Shown here piece after piece: positions 8,615 to 16,810 of a DNA stretch of 64,000 nucleotides. Origin of the DNA: Methylorubrum rhodinum (GTDB lineage: Bacteria; Pseudomonadota; Alphaproteobacteria; Rhizobiales; Beijerinckiaceae); assembly GCF_014199935.1 (NCBI RefSeq), contig NZ_JACHOP010000001.1, positions 457,779 to 521,778 on the forward strand, given 5' to 3'. Made by a program: the position numbers and the translations under genes. Each line of letters begins with the position of its first letter. The first letter of the stretch is position 1. The notes under the pieces were generated by a model. It was given only the letters and a program-made list of their open reading frames with translations, was not told the DNA's origin and did no database searches.

Positions 8615-8907
8615 GACCCGTCGTCATCTCGCGACGGGCGCGGGCGGACCTGAGGGACATCGGCGACTTCATCGCGGGCGACGACCCGAAGCGCGCCGTG
8701 AGCTTCGTCGCCGAGTTCCGCGAGCGATGCCGATCCTTGTCACGCACCCCGTACCAGGGACGGCCGGCACCGGAGATCGCGGCCGACGTCCGCATCCTCG
8801 TGTTCCACTCCTACTTGATCCTCCACCGCGTCAGCGACGAAGACGTCCTGATCGATCGCGTCATCCACTCCGCCCGGGATCGGTCCGGCCTCCTGCCGTA
8901 TGAATGA
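8611..8907 (+). CDS. ParE/RelE-superfamily type II toxin
   Basis: The 98-residue basic protein has the ParE fold signature: VVISRRARADLRDIGDFIA, FRERCRSL, GRPAPEIAADVRIL, then LILHRVSDEDVLIDRVIHSARD. ParE-type toxins poison DNA gyrase, RelE-type toxins cut mRNA on the ribosome; the sequence favours ParE. It starts with GTG overlapping the antitoxin stop by 4 nt and its own stop overlaps the recF start by 8 nt, so all three genes are read as one message. It sits where dnaN and recF are usually adjacent. Confidence 0.85.
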   Translation: MRPVVISRRARADLRDIGDFIAGDDPKRAVSFVAEFRERCRSLSRTPYQGRPAPEIAADVRILVFHSYLILHRVSDEDVLIDRVIHSARDRSGLLPYE

Positions 8908-10057
8908 ACCAGCCCCCCCGGCGACGCGCCTCACCCGCCTGATCGCCCGCGACTTCCGCAACCATATCGATCTCGATCTCTCGACTACGCGCCGCTTCGT
9001 GGCGCTCGTCGGCGAGAACGGGGCGGGCAAGACCAACGTGCTGGAGGCGGTGTCGCTGTTCTGCCCCGGCCGGGGCCTGCGCCGGGCCGATCTCGCCACC
9101 ATGGCGCGGGTCACCGGCCCCGGCGGCTTCGCGGTGTCGGTGACGCTCGACGGCGGCGAGGCGGAGCATCGGCTCGGCACCGGCTACGAGCCGCCGGTCT
9201 ACGAAGCGCGCGGCACGCGAGTCTGCCGCATCGACGGGGCGGCGGCGCCCTCGCCCGTCGCCTTCTCGGAATTCCTGCGGGTCGTCTGGCTCACCCCCGA
9301 TCTCGACGGGCTGTTCCGCGGTCCCGCCGGTGACCGCCGGCGCTTCCTCGACCGGCTGGTGCTCGCGGTCGATGCCAGCCACGGCGCCCGCGTCTCGGCG
9401 ATGGAGCGGGCGCTGCGCTCGCGCAACCGCCTGCTCGACGAGCGCCCGGACGATACCCGCTGGCTCGACGCGGTGGAGCGCGAGGCCGCCGAACTCGGCG
9501 TCGCCGTGGCGCTCGCCCGCCGCGAGACCGTGGAGCGCCTCGACCGGCTGATCGCGCAGACGCGGGACGACGCCGCGCCCTTCCCCTGGGCCTCGGTGCG
9601 GCTGGAGGGCGACCTCGACGACCTCGTCGCGGTCTGGCCGGCGCTGGAGGCCGAGGACCGGTTCCGCCGGGCGCTGATGCAGGGTCGCCATCGCGACCGC
9701 GCCGCGGGCCGCACGCTCATCGGCCCGCAGACCACCGACCTTGTGGTGCGCCACGGCCCCAAGGACGTGCCGGCGGCGACCGCCTCCACCGGCGAGCAGA
9801 AGGCGCTGCTGATCGGCCTCGTCCTGGCGCATGCCCGCCTCGTGCGCGCCATGAGCGGTCTCTCGCCCCTCATCCTCCTCGACGAGGTGGCCGCCCATCT
9901 CGATCCGCGCCGCCGCGGCGGATTGTTCGATGCGCTGGAAGCGCTGGAGAGCCAGGTCTGGATGACGGGCGCCGACCCGGCGCTGTTCTGCGAGCTGGAA
10001 GGCCGGGCCGACCTCGTGCGCGTCGCTGACGGGCGGATTCTTTTGGGCGACTCATGA
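8900..10057 (+). CDS. recF: DNA replication/repair protein RecF
   Basis: The 385-residue SMC-like ATPase has Walker A GENGAGKT at 38-45, the ABC signature STGEQKALL near 297, and Walker B LILLDEVAAHLD near 325. RecF acts with RecO and RecR to load RecA at single-strand gaps. ATG at 8900 overlaps the end of the upstream toxin gene by 8 nt, so its translation is probably coupled to that gene. Length is normal for the family. Confidence 0.96.
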   Translation: MNEPAPPATRLTRLIARDFRNHIDLDLSTTRRFVALVGENGAGKTNVLEAVSLFCPGRGLRRADLATMARVTGPGGFAVSVTLDGGEAEHRLGTGYEPPVYEARGTRVCRIDGAAAPSPVAFSEFLRVVWLTPDLDGLFRGPAGDRRRFLDRLVLAVDASHGARVSAMERALRSRNRLLDERPDDTRWLDAVEREAAELGVAVALARRETVERLDRLIAQTRDDAAPFPWASVRLEGDLDDLVAVWPALEAEDRFRRALMQGRHRDRAAGRTLIGPQTTDLVVRHGPKDVPAATASTGEQKALLIGLVLAHARLVRAMSGLSPLILLDEVAAHLDPRRRGGLFDALEALESQVWMTGADPALFCELEGRADLVRVADGRILLGDS

Positions 10058-10178
10058 CGGCCGCGGGCCCCTGCGGCGCATCGGCTCGCGCGAGCATCGG
10101 GCATCTGCGATAAGGCTGCCTGCCGCCCGGCCGCGATGAGCGGGCGCTCTCCCGATCCTCCAAGCCCTCCGAGACCCC

Positions 10179-12038
10179 ATGTCCGCTCGCCTCGCCGAGG
10201 CCCGTGCCGCGCTTCAAAAAACCTTCGGCTACGACGATTTCCGGCCCGGGCAGGACGAGGTGATCGGCGCCGTGCTCGACGGGCAGGACGTGTTCGCCGT
10301 GATGCCGACGGGCTCGGGCAAGTCGATGACCTATCAGCTGCCCGCGCTGGTCGATGACGGGCTGACCGTGGTGGTCTCGCCGCTGATCGCGCTGATGCAC
10401 GATCAGGTGCAGCAGATGCATGCCTTCGGCATCGAGGCCGCGACCCTCAACTCCACCGTGGCCGAGACGGCCTCGCGCGAGACGTGGCGCAAGATCCGCT
10501 CGCGCGAGCTGCGGCTGCTGTTCGTCTCGCCCGAGCGGCTGCTGATGGACGGCTGCATGGAGGCGTTGCAGAGCGCGGGCGTGTGCCGGCTGGCGGTGGA
10601 CGAGGCCCACTGCGTCTCGCAATGGGGCCACGACTTCCGGCCCGAATACCGCGAGATTGCGCGGGCCCGCGAGGCGCTCGGCAACGTGCAGACGCTGGCG
10701 CTCACCGCCACGGCGGATGCCGCCACCCGCGCCGAGATCGCCGAGCGGCTGTTTCCCGCCGGGCGCCCGCCGAAGACCTTCGTGCACTCGTTCGACCGGC
10801 CGAACATCCGCCTGACCTTCCAGCCGAAGGACAACCCGACGCGGCAGCTGGAGCGGTTCCTGAAGAACCGGCGCTCGGAGAGCGGCATCATCTACTGCTC
10901 GTCGCGCAAGCGCGTGGAGCAGCTGGCCGATACGCTGAAGGCCGACGGCTTCAGCGCCCTGCCCTACCATGCCGGCCTCGACCAGGGCACGCGGGCGCGC
11001 AACCAGGACACGTTCCTGCAGGAGGACGGGGTGGTGATGACCGCCACCATCGCCTTCGGCATGGGCATCAACAAGCCGGACGTGCGCTACGTCTGCCACG
11101 CCGACATGCCGACCAACATCGAGGGCTATTATCAGGAGATCGGCCGCGCCGGCCGCGACGGCCTGCCCTCCGACACGCTCACCCTCTACGGCCTCGACGA
11201 CATGGCTTTGCGTCGCCGCCAGATCGACGAGAAGGAGATTCCCGACGAGCGCCGCCGGGTCGAGCGGCGCAAGCTCGAGGCGATGATCGCCCTGTGCGAG
11301 GGCGCGGTGTGTCGCCGCCAGTCGCTGCTCGGCTATTTCGGCGAGGCGAGCGAACCGTGCGGGCGGTGCGACCTCTGCCGCGGCGGCGTCTCGCTCATCG
11401 ACGGCACCGTCTCGGCGCAGAAGCTCCTGTCGGCGATCGTGCGCACCGGGCAGCGCTTCGGCGCCGCTTACGTCTGCGATGTGGTGCACGGCAAGGAGAG
11501 CGAGCCGATCCGCCGCAACGGCCACACGGCGCTGAAAACCTTCGGGGTCGGCGCCGACAAGCCGGTGGCGGCGTGGCGCGCACTGCTGCGTCAGCTCTTC
11601 GCCGCGGGGGCGGTCGCCGAGAACACCGACGGCTATGGCGGCCTCGTCATGACCGAGAAGGGCGAGGCGATCCTGTTCGGCCGCGAGACCGTTCAGGTGC
11701 GCCCCGACCCGGAGCCGAAGAAGGCCGAGCCGCGCAGCCGCCGCACCACCCGGAGCGAGGACGCCGCGGACGGGCTGAACGAGGCCGACGAGGCGCTGTT
11801 CCAGCACCTGCGGGGCCTGCGCGCCGCCATCGCCCGGGCGGAGGGCATCGCCGCCTTCATGGTGTTTCCCGACCGGACGCTGATCGAGATGGCGCGCGGC
11901 AAGCCCGTCGACCTCTGGGCTTTGCGCTCGATCCACGGGGTGGGGGAGCGCAAGCGCGAGGCCTATGGCGAGCGGTTCACCGACGCGATCCGCGAGTTCC
12001 TGAGCGACGCCGCCGGCCGTGGATCGGGGCCCGGCTGA
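10179..12038 (+). CDS. recQ: ATP-dependent DNA helicase RecQ
   Basis: The 619-residue superfamily-2 helicase has Walker A MPTGSGKS (42-49), the DEAH box in [19 protein letters not shown] near 138, motif [14 protein letters not shown], four zinc-binding cysteines (CEGAVC, then CGRCDLC, about 371-397), a winged-helix RQC region and a C-terminal HRDC domain. RecQ unwinds recombination intermediates and works in the RecF pathway, consistent with recF 121 bp upstream. An HRDC domain marks it as full-length RecQ and not a short paralogue. Confidence 0.95.
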   Translation: MSARLAEARAALQKTFGYDDFRPGQDEVIGAVLDGQDVFAVMPTGSGKSMTYQLPALVDDGLTVVVSPLIALMHDQVQQMHAFGIEAATLNSTVAETASRETWRKIRSRELRLLFVSPERLLMDGCMEALQSAGVCRLAVDEAHCVSQWGHDFRPEYREIARAREALGNVQTLALTATADAATRAEIAERLFPAGRPPKTFVHSFDRPNIRLTFQPKDNPTRQLERFLKNRRSESGIIYCSSRKRVEQLADTLKADGFSALPYHAGLDQGTRARNQDTFLQEDGVVMTATIAFGMGINKPDVRYVCHADMPTNIEGYYQEIGRAGRDGLPSDTLTLYGLDDMALRRRQIDEKEIPDERRRVERRKLEAMIALCEGAVCRRQSLLGYFGEASEPCGRCDLCRGGVSLIDGTVSAQKLLSAIVRTGQRFGAAYVCDVVHGKESEPIRRNGHTALKTFGVGADKPVAAWRALLRQLFAAGAVAENTDGYGGLVMTEKGEAILFGRETVQVRPDPEPKKAEPRSRRTTRSEDAADGLNEADEALFQHLRGLRAAIARAEGIAAFMVFPDRTLIEMARGKPVDLWALRSIHGVGERKREAYGERFTDAIREFLSDAAGRGSGPG

Positions 12039-12056
12039 GGTATCCTCTCAACAGCC

Positions 12057-12122
12057 TTATCCACAGCACCCAGCGACCGGCCGCCGCAGGCGGACGCGTT
12101 GCGATGTCCACACTTATCCACA
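12057..12122 (+). promoter_or_regulatory. two perfect DnaA boxes beside an AT-rich tract
   Basis: The 9-mer TTATCCACA occurs exactly at 12057-12065 and 12114-12122, same orientation, 57 bp apart; ATGTCCACA (two mismatches) precedes the second. Directly after it comes an AT-rich stretch (12121-12155), unusual in this GC-rich window. I found no other exact 9-mer on reading the window. It may be an origin-like element or a DnaA-controlled promoter. Confidence 0.6.
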
Positions 12123-12128
12123 TATAAA
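12099..12128 (+). promoter_or_regulatory. possible DnaA-regulated promoter
   Basis: TTGCGA (12099-12104) and TATAAA (12123-12128) are 18 bp apart, and the second DnaA box fills the spacer. DnaA bound there would be expected to block RNA polymerase. The next start codon is at 12199. Confidence 0.4.
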
Positions 12129-12198
12129 TCATCAACAGAACAAAACACGAACAAGCGCGGCCGCAGCGTACTCCCTCACGGGCCTCAGGGACACAACC

Positions 12199-12882
12199 AT
12201 GAGAACCGCAGACAAGCAGATCGCCGACATCCTCGTGCGCTACGGCGAGCCCTTCGCGGGCAATGTCTGGCGCGTGCAGGGCACGGCCGTGATCTACCAC
12301 AAGACGCTGGAGCGCATCGCCGCCCACACCCGCATCCGCTTCGACCCGCCGACGCTGATCCGCTCGGAGCGCGACGAGGCGGTGATCCTCGTGACCGGCC
12401 GCATGCCCGGTGAGAAGGCCGGCGAGGAGCGGATCGAGTGGTCGATCGGCGAGGCGCTGGTGAACGTGAACTACCGCGTCTCGGGCCGGCAGGCGGCCTA
12501 CGTCTACGCCATGGCCGAGAAGCGGGCGAAGGACCGGGTCATCCTCAAGCTGATCGAGTTGCACGGCCTCGTCTATTCCGAGGAGGAGGCCGACGAGTTC
12601 CGCCAGAACCACGGCGTGCCGATCCGCGCGGTGGACGAGGATTACGACGCGCCCCCCGCCTTCGACGAGGTGACCGAGCAGGAGGCCGACCTGAAGCGCC
12701 TGATCGACGAGGCCGGATCGATCAACGCCGTCACCGACCTGATGCTGGACGAGCGCACGCAGACCATCCTCAACGCCATGCCGAACGGCACCCGCGAGGA
12801 GGTGCGCGACTACGCGAAGGCCCGTCTCCGTGCCCTGGGCTGGCCACCGGCCAAGAAGCCCGCCCGCGGACGAGCCGCGTAA
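12199..12882 (+). CDS. conserved protein of unknown function, possibly recombination-associated
   Basis: I do not recognise this 227-residue protein with confidence. It has no signal peptide, membrane segment or cysteine pair. The central block (YVYAMAEKRAKDRVILKLI, then GLVYSEEEADEF) resembles segments of phage single-strand annealing and related recombination proteins, but this is a weak resemblance by eye. The C-terminus is Pro/Lys/Arg-rich. ATG at 12199 follows CAGGGA. It lies between recQ and recD2 and behind two perfect DnaA boxes, which would suit a role in DNA metabolism. Confidence 0.75.
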   Translation: MRTADKQIADILVRYGEPFAGNVWRVQGTAVIYHKTLERIAAHTRIRFDPPTLIRSERDEAVILVTGRMPGEKAGEERIEWSIGEALVNVNYRVSGRQAAYVYAMAEKRAKDRVILKLIELHGLVYSEEEADEFRQNHGVPIRAVDEDYDAPPAFDEVTEQEADLKRLIDEAGSINAVTDLMLDERTQTILNAMPNGTREEVRDYAKARLRALGWPPAKKPARGRAA

Positions 12883-12893
12883 GTCCGGGGTTC

Positions 12894-12991
12894 CCAAAGA
12901 GATCATCCCTTTGGCGGGGTTTGGGGCAGAGCCCCATGATGGCTCCGCCGGCCAGGGCCCTGCCCTGGACCCGCGAAAGGACTTGTCCTTT
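12894..12991. repeat. four consecutive hairpins in the gap before recD2
   Basis: Four stems follow one another: CCAAAG/CTTTGG (12894-12914), TGGGGC/GCCCCA (12922-12936), CCAGGGC/GCCCTGG (12952-12968) and AAAGGAC/GTCCTTT (12976-12991). Each is perfect with a short loop. The block fills most of the 132-bp gap and is a modular intergenic repeat type common in GC-rich alphaproteobacteria. No T tract follows any stem. Confidence 0.6.
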
Positions 12992-13014
12992 CGAAACCAT
13001 GACGGATCGAGTCC

Positions 13015-15171
13015 ATGGATGTGCTGGCGGGTTCGGTCGAGCGGGTGACCTTCCACAGCGCCGAGACCGGCTTCTGCGTGCTCAAGGTCCATGCCCGCGG
13101 CAAGCGCGACCTCGTGCCGGTGGTGGGCCACGCGCCCGCCATCGCCGCGGGCGAGTGGATGACGGCGTCCGGCCGCTGGACCACCGATCGCGAGCACGGG
13201 CTCCAGTTCCGCGCCGAGACGCTGCAGGTCACCCCGCCGACCGGCATCGAGGGCATCGAGCGCTACCTCGCCTCGGGCCAGATGCGCGGCATCGGTCCGC
13301 TCATGGCCAAGCGCATCGTCGCGGCCTTCGGCGAGGCCGTGTTCGAGATCATCGAGGCCGAGCCCGGACGGCTGACCGAGGTCGAGGGCATCGGCGCCAA
13401 GCGCGCCGCCCGCATCGTGAAGGGCTGGGCCGAGCAGCGGGCGGTGCGGGAGATCATGATCTTCCTGCACGCCCACGGCGTAGGCACCGCGCGGGCGACC
13501 CGCATCTTTCGCACCTACGGCCAGGATTCGCTGAAGGTCATGGCCGAGGACCCGTACCGGCTGGCCCGCGACATTCGCGGCATCGGCTTCAAGACGGCGG
13601 ATGCGATCGCCCTTCGCCTCGGCCTCGCCCGCGAGGCGCCGCAGCGGCTCGCCGCCGGCGTATCCTACGCGCTCCAGAAGGCGATGGACGAGGGCCATTG
13701 CGGGCTGCCCGTCGAGGCGCTGGTGCGCTCGGCCGCCGAACTGCTCGAAGTCGCCCCCGATCTCGTGCGCTGTGCCGCCGCTTTGGCTCTCCGCGAGGGC
13801 CGCGAGGTCGTGGCCGACACGCTCGCCGGCGAGCCGTGCCTGTTCCTGAAGGGCCTGCACAGGGCCGAGCGGGCGATGGCGGCCCGCCTCCTCGACCGCG
13901 CCGCCGGCTCACCGCCCTGGCCGGAGATTGATTTCGGCCTTGCCCGTCCCTGGGTCGAGGCGAAGACCGGCAAGGCGCTCTCCGCCTCCCAGGCCGAAGC
14001 CGTAGGCCTCGCACTGTCAAAAAAACTCTGCGTGCTGACCGGCGGCCCCGGCGTCGGCAAGACCAGCACCCTCGACGCGATCCTGCGCATCCTGACGGCC
14101 AAGGGCGTGCGGGTGCTGCTCGCCGCCCCGACCGGCCGCGCCGCCAAGCGCATGGCCGAGCAGACGGGCATCGAGGCCCGCACCATCCACCGCCTCTTGG
14201 AGATCAACCCCCGCAACGGCGGCTTCCAGCGCGACGACGCGAACCCCCTCGAGGCCGACCTCGTCGTCATCGACGAGACCTCCATGGTCGACGTGCCGCT
14301 GATGCACGCCCTGCTCAAGGCGGTGCCCGAGCGCGCCGCGCTGATCCTCGTCGGCGACGTCGATCAGCTCCCTTCGGTTGGACCCGGCCAAGTGCTCGCC
14401 GATGTGATCGCGTCGGGTCGCGTGCCGGTGGCGCGCCTCACCGAGATCTTTCGGCAGGCCGCCGAGAGCCGGATCGTCACCAGCGCCCACCGGGTCAACA
14501 CCGGCCGCCTGCCCGAGGCGCCGCCGCGGGGCGAGCCGAGCGACTTCCACATCGTCGCAATCGAGGAGCCCGAGGCCGGCCTCGACACCCTGGTCGAACT
14601 GGTGGCCCGCCGCATCCCCCGCCGCTTCGGCCTCGATCCGGCGCGCGACATCCAGGTGCTGACCCCGATGATCCGCGGCACGATGGGGAGCCGCAACGTC
14701 AACCACCGGCTCCAGGCAGTGCTGAACCCCGATCCGCCCGTCCAGGTCGAGCGCTTCGGCTGGCGCTTCGCCCCCGGCGACCGGGTGATGGAGACCCGCA
14801 ACGACTACGACCGCGACGTGTTCAACGGCGATCTCGGCACCGTCGCCGCCATCGACATGGCGGAGGAAGCGCTGAGCGTCGATTTCGACGGGCGCGCCGT
14901 GGTCTACCCCTTCACGGAGCTCGATACTCTCGTCCCGGCCTTCGCCACCACGATCCACAAGGCGCAGGGCTCGGAATATCCGGCTGTCGTAATTCCGCTG
15001 GTGACGCAGCACCGCACCATGCTGGCGCGCAACCTGCTCTACACCGGGCTCACCCGCGGGCGCCGCCTCGTCGTGCTGGTCGGCCAGCCGCGGGCGATCC
15101 GCATGGCGGTGCAGGACGGCACCGTGCGTCGCCGCTGGACCAAGCTCAGGGAGTGGCTGGAGGTGGGGTGA
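13015..15171 (+). CDS. recD2: RecD2-type ATP-dependent DNA helicase
   Basis: The 718-residue superfamily-1B helicase has the RecD2 N-terminal OB and helix-hairpin-helix region (MRGIGPLMAKRIVAAFGE, then VEGIGAKRAARIV), Walker A GGPGVGKTST near 343, Walker B VIDETSMVD near 418, GDVDQLPSVGPG, and a C-terminal UvrD-like part with TIHKAQGSEYPAV and LLYTGLTRGRR. It unwinds DNA 5' to 3' in repair. ATG at 13015 is not preceded by a strong ribosome site but the homologous start MDVLAGSVERVTFH fits. No RecB or RecC partner is in the window. Confidence 0.92.
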   Translation: MDVLAGSVERVTFHSAETGFCVLKVHARGKRDLVPVVGHAPAIAAGEWMTASGRWTTDREHGLQFRAETLQVTPPTGIEGIERYLASGQMRGIGPLMAKRIVAAFGEAVFEIIEAEPGRLTEVEGIGAKRAARIVKGWAEQRAVREIMIFLHAHGVGTARATRIFRTYGQDSLKVMAEDPYRLARDIRGIGFKTADAIALRLGLAREAPQRLAAGVSYALQKAMDEGHCGLPVEALVRSAAELLEVAPDLVRCAAALALREGREVVADTLAGEPCLFLKGLHRAERAMAARLLDRAAGSPPWPEIDFGLARPWVEAKTGKALSASQAEAVGLALSKKLCVLTGGPGVGKTSTLDAILRILTAKGVRVLLAAPTGRAAKRMAEQTGIEARTIHRLLEINPRNGGFQRDDANPLEADLVVIDETSMVDVPLMHALLKAVPERAALILVGDVDQLPSVGPGQVLADVIASGRVPVARLTEIFRQAAESRIVTSAHRVNTGRLPEAPPRGEPSDFHIVAIEEPEAGLDTLVELVARRIPRRFGLDPARDIQVLTPMIRGTMGSRNVNHRLQAVLNPDPPVQVERFGWRFAPGDRVMETRNDYDRDVFNGDLGTVAAIDMAEEALSVDFDGRAVVYPFTELDTLVPAFATTIHKAQGSEYPAVVIPLVTQHRTMLARNLLYTGLTRGRRLVVLVGQPRAIRMAVQDGTVRRRWTKLREWLEVG

Positions 15172-15192
15172 CGCGGCATTCCTTCACCCACC

Positions 15193-15307
15193 GCCGTCAT
15201 TCCGGGGCGCGAAGCGAACCCGGAATCCACGACTGGCCGCGACGCCGTGTTCAGCGTCGCATCACGGATGGATTCTGGGTTCCGCTCCGCGGTCCCGGAA
15301 TGACGGC
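15193..15307. repeat. dispersed palindromic intergenic repeat, copy 2
   Basis: The 115-bp element is bounded by perfect 14-bp inverted ends, GCCGTCATTCCGGG (15193-15206) and CCCGGAATGACGGC (15294-15307). Its inner blocks also pair. It shares size and sequence with 6870-6982 and, in part, with 51290-51400. It encodes nothing and could be a miniature inverted-repeat or REP-type element. Confidence 0.8.
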
Positions 15308-15448
15308 CTTGGGTTTGAAGCCCGAGGCGTTGCCCTTTTGCTCTCGCGCCGCCCGCTCGCCATCGTGTAGGCCAAGGGACAGGCCGCCGGCCGCAATTCG
15401 AAAAAAGAAAGGCCGCCCGCCATCTCCCGCCCCGACCCTTCCGAGCCG

Positions 15449-16606
15449 GTGCGGCAGGTCTTCTACCTGCCGGGCTTCGACCCGCGCGAGCCCGAGACCT
15501 ATTGGGGGCTGTTTCGCCGCGAGAGCCGCATCACCGCCGAGCGCCGCGGCATCTGCATGGCGGTGAGCGAGCCCGTTCGTTCCGGCGATGGCATCAGCCT
15601 CGACTGGGACGTGACGAGCGAGATCGACGGCGCGACGACCCGGGTCCGCTACAGCCTGCTGCGCTGGGACGACATCGTGCGCGCCCGCTTCCCCCGCACC
15701 AACCTGCGGCGGCTCGCCGCGGTGCCGGTGCTGTGGTGGCGGCTGTGGCGCAGCGGCTATCTCAAGGCGTTTCGGCGCGAGGCGCGGCGCTTCCACCGCG
15801 TCATCCTCGGCGTCCATCTGCTCTACCTCGCCTTCGTCGTGCTGAGCCTCGCGCTGGCCGCCGCGATGGTGTCGATCGCACCGCTCCCCACCCTCGCCGC
15901 CGCTTTTCTCGTGCCGCCCCTCGCCTATGCGATCCTCGGCCTCGTCATGCGCGTGACGCGGGGCAAGCCGCTCTACGTCGCCCATCTCGTCGACGACACC
16001 GCCTTCACCCACGACCACGCCTCGGGCCGCGAGCCCGCGATGCGGCAGCGCCTCGACCCCTGGGCCGAGCGCATCCGCGCCGCGGAAGGCGAGGCCTCCG
16101 AGATCGTGGTGATCGGCCATTCCTCATCGAGCTTCCTCGCGCTGGAGGCCCTCGATCGCGTCCTGGCGCTGGACCCCGGCTACGGCGGGCGCGGCACGCC
16201 GGTGACGCTCGTCACCATCGGCAGCGTGATCCCCTGGATCACCCTCGACGCACGAGCCGAGCGGACGCGGGCGGCGCTCGCCCGGATCGGCGCCGAGACC
16301 CGGATCGGTTGGCTCGACGTGCGCGCCAAATGGGACTGGCTGTCGATCCACCTGCGCGATCCGCTCAGCGCGTCGGGCCTGCCCGCGCCGCCGCCGGGAC
16401 GCATCGCGGTGCTGCGCGTCTCGATCGAGGACCTGATCGAGCCGGCCCTCGTCGCCCGGCGGCGCTGGAACCTGTTCCGCATGCATTTCCAGCTTCTGAT
16501 GTCGAGCCGGGCGCCCGCCGCCTTCGACTATGCCGCCTTCGTCGCCGGGCCCGAGCCGGTCCACGCCGCGGTCGCCCGTCTCGCGGCAGGCCCCGCCCGC
16601 ATCTGA
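15449..16606 (+). CDS. membrane-anchored alpha/beta-hydrolase-like protein
   Basis: The 385-residue protein begins VFYLPGFDPREPETYWGLF, a hydrolase-like first strand. Two hydrophobic segments (about 118-170) follow, then VVIGHSSSSFLALEAL, a nucleophile elbow G-H-S-S-S, then VTIGSVIPW. I infer a membrane-bound serine hydrolase; substrate is unknown. The start is uncertain: GTG at 15449 lacks a ribosome site, and the frame stays open upstream without ATG, with a purine-rich AAGAAAGG 30-45 bp before it, so a few N-terminal residues may be missing. Confidence 0.7.
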   Translation: MRQVFYLPGFDPREPETYWGLFRRESRITAERRGICMAVSEPVRSGDGISLDWDVTSEIDGATTRVRYSLLRWDDIVRARFPRTNLRRLAAVPVLWWRLWRSGYLKAFRREARRFHRVILGVHLLYLAFVVLSLALAAAMVSIAPLPTLAAAFLVPPLAYAILGLVMRVTRGKPLYVAHLVDDTAFTHDHASGREPAMRQRLDPWAERIRAAEGEASEIVVIGHSSSSFLALEALDRVLALDPGYGGRGTPVTLVTIGSVIPWITLDARAERTRAALARIGAETRIGWLDVRAKWDWLSIHLRDPLSASGLPAPPPGRIAVLRVSIEDLIEPALVARRRWNLFRMHFQLLMSSRAPAAFDYAAFVAGPEPVHAAVARLAAGPARI

Positions 16607-16810
16607 GGTTCCTCATTCAGCGAAACGTGAGGAAAAGCGCAGACCGGATCGCGCGCGATCCTATTGCGATGCCGTTGGGTGTTGGCAGCGGCCCCCGTTC
16701 CGCTCTAGAGCGGAGCCCGCGTCGCACCAGCCTCCTTCTGGGGTAGGTCGCGGGGGCGGCGGGACAGATTTAGGGTCTCGCGCGACGACGGTTTCGAGCA
16801 AGGTCTGCGG

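Noticed and set aside
15404..15449. Earlier start for the membrane hydrolase using ATC after AAGAAAGG
   Set aside because: The frame is open and the purine-rich run fits a ribosome site, but ATC is an extremely rare start. I kept GTG at 15449 and flagged the doubt.
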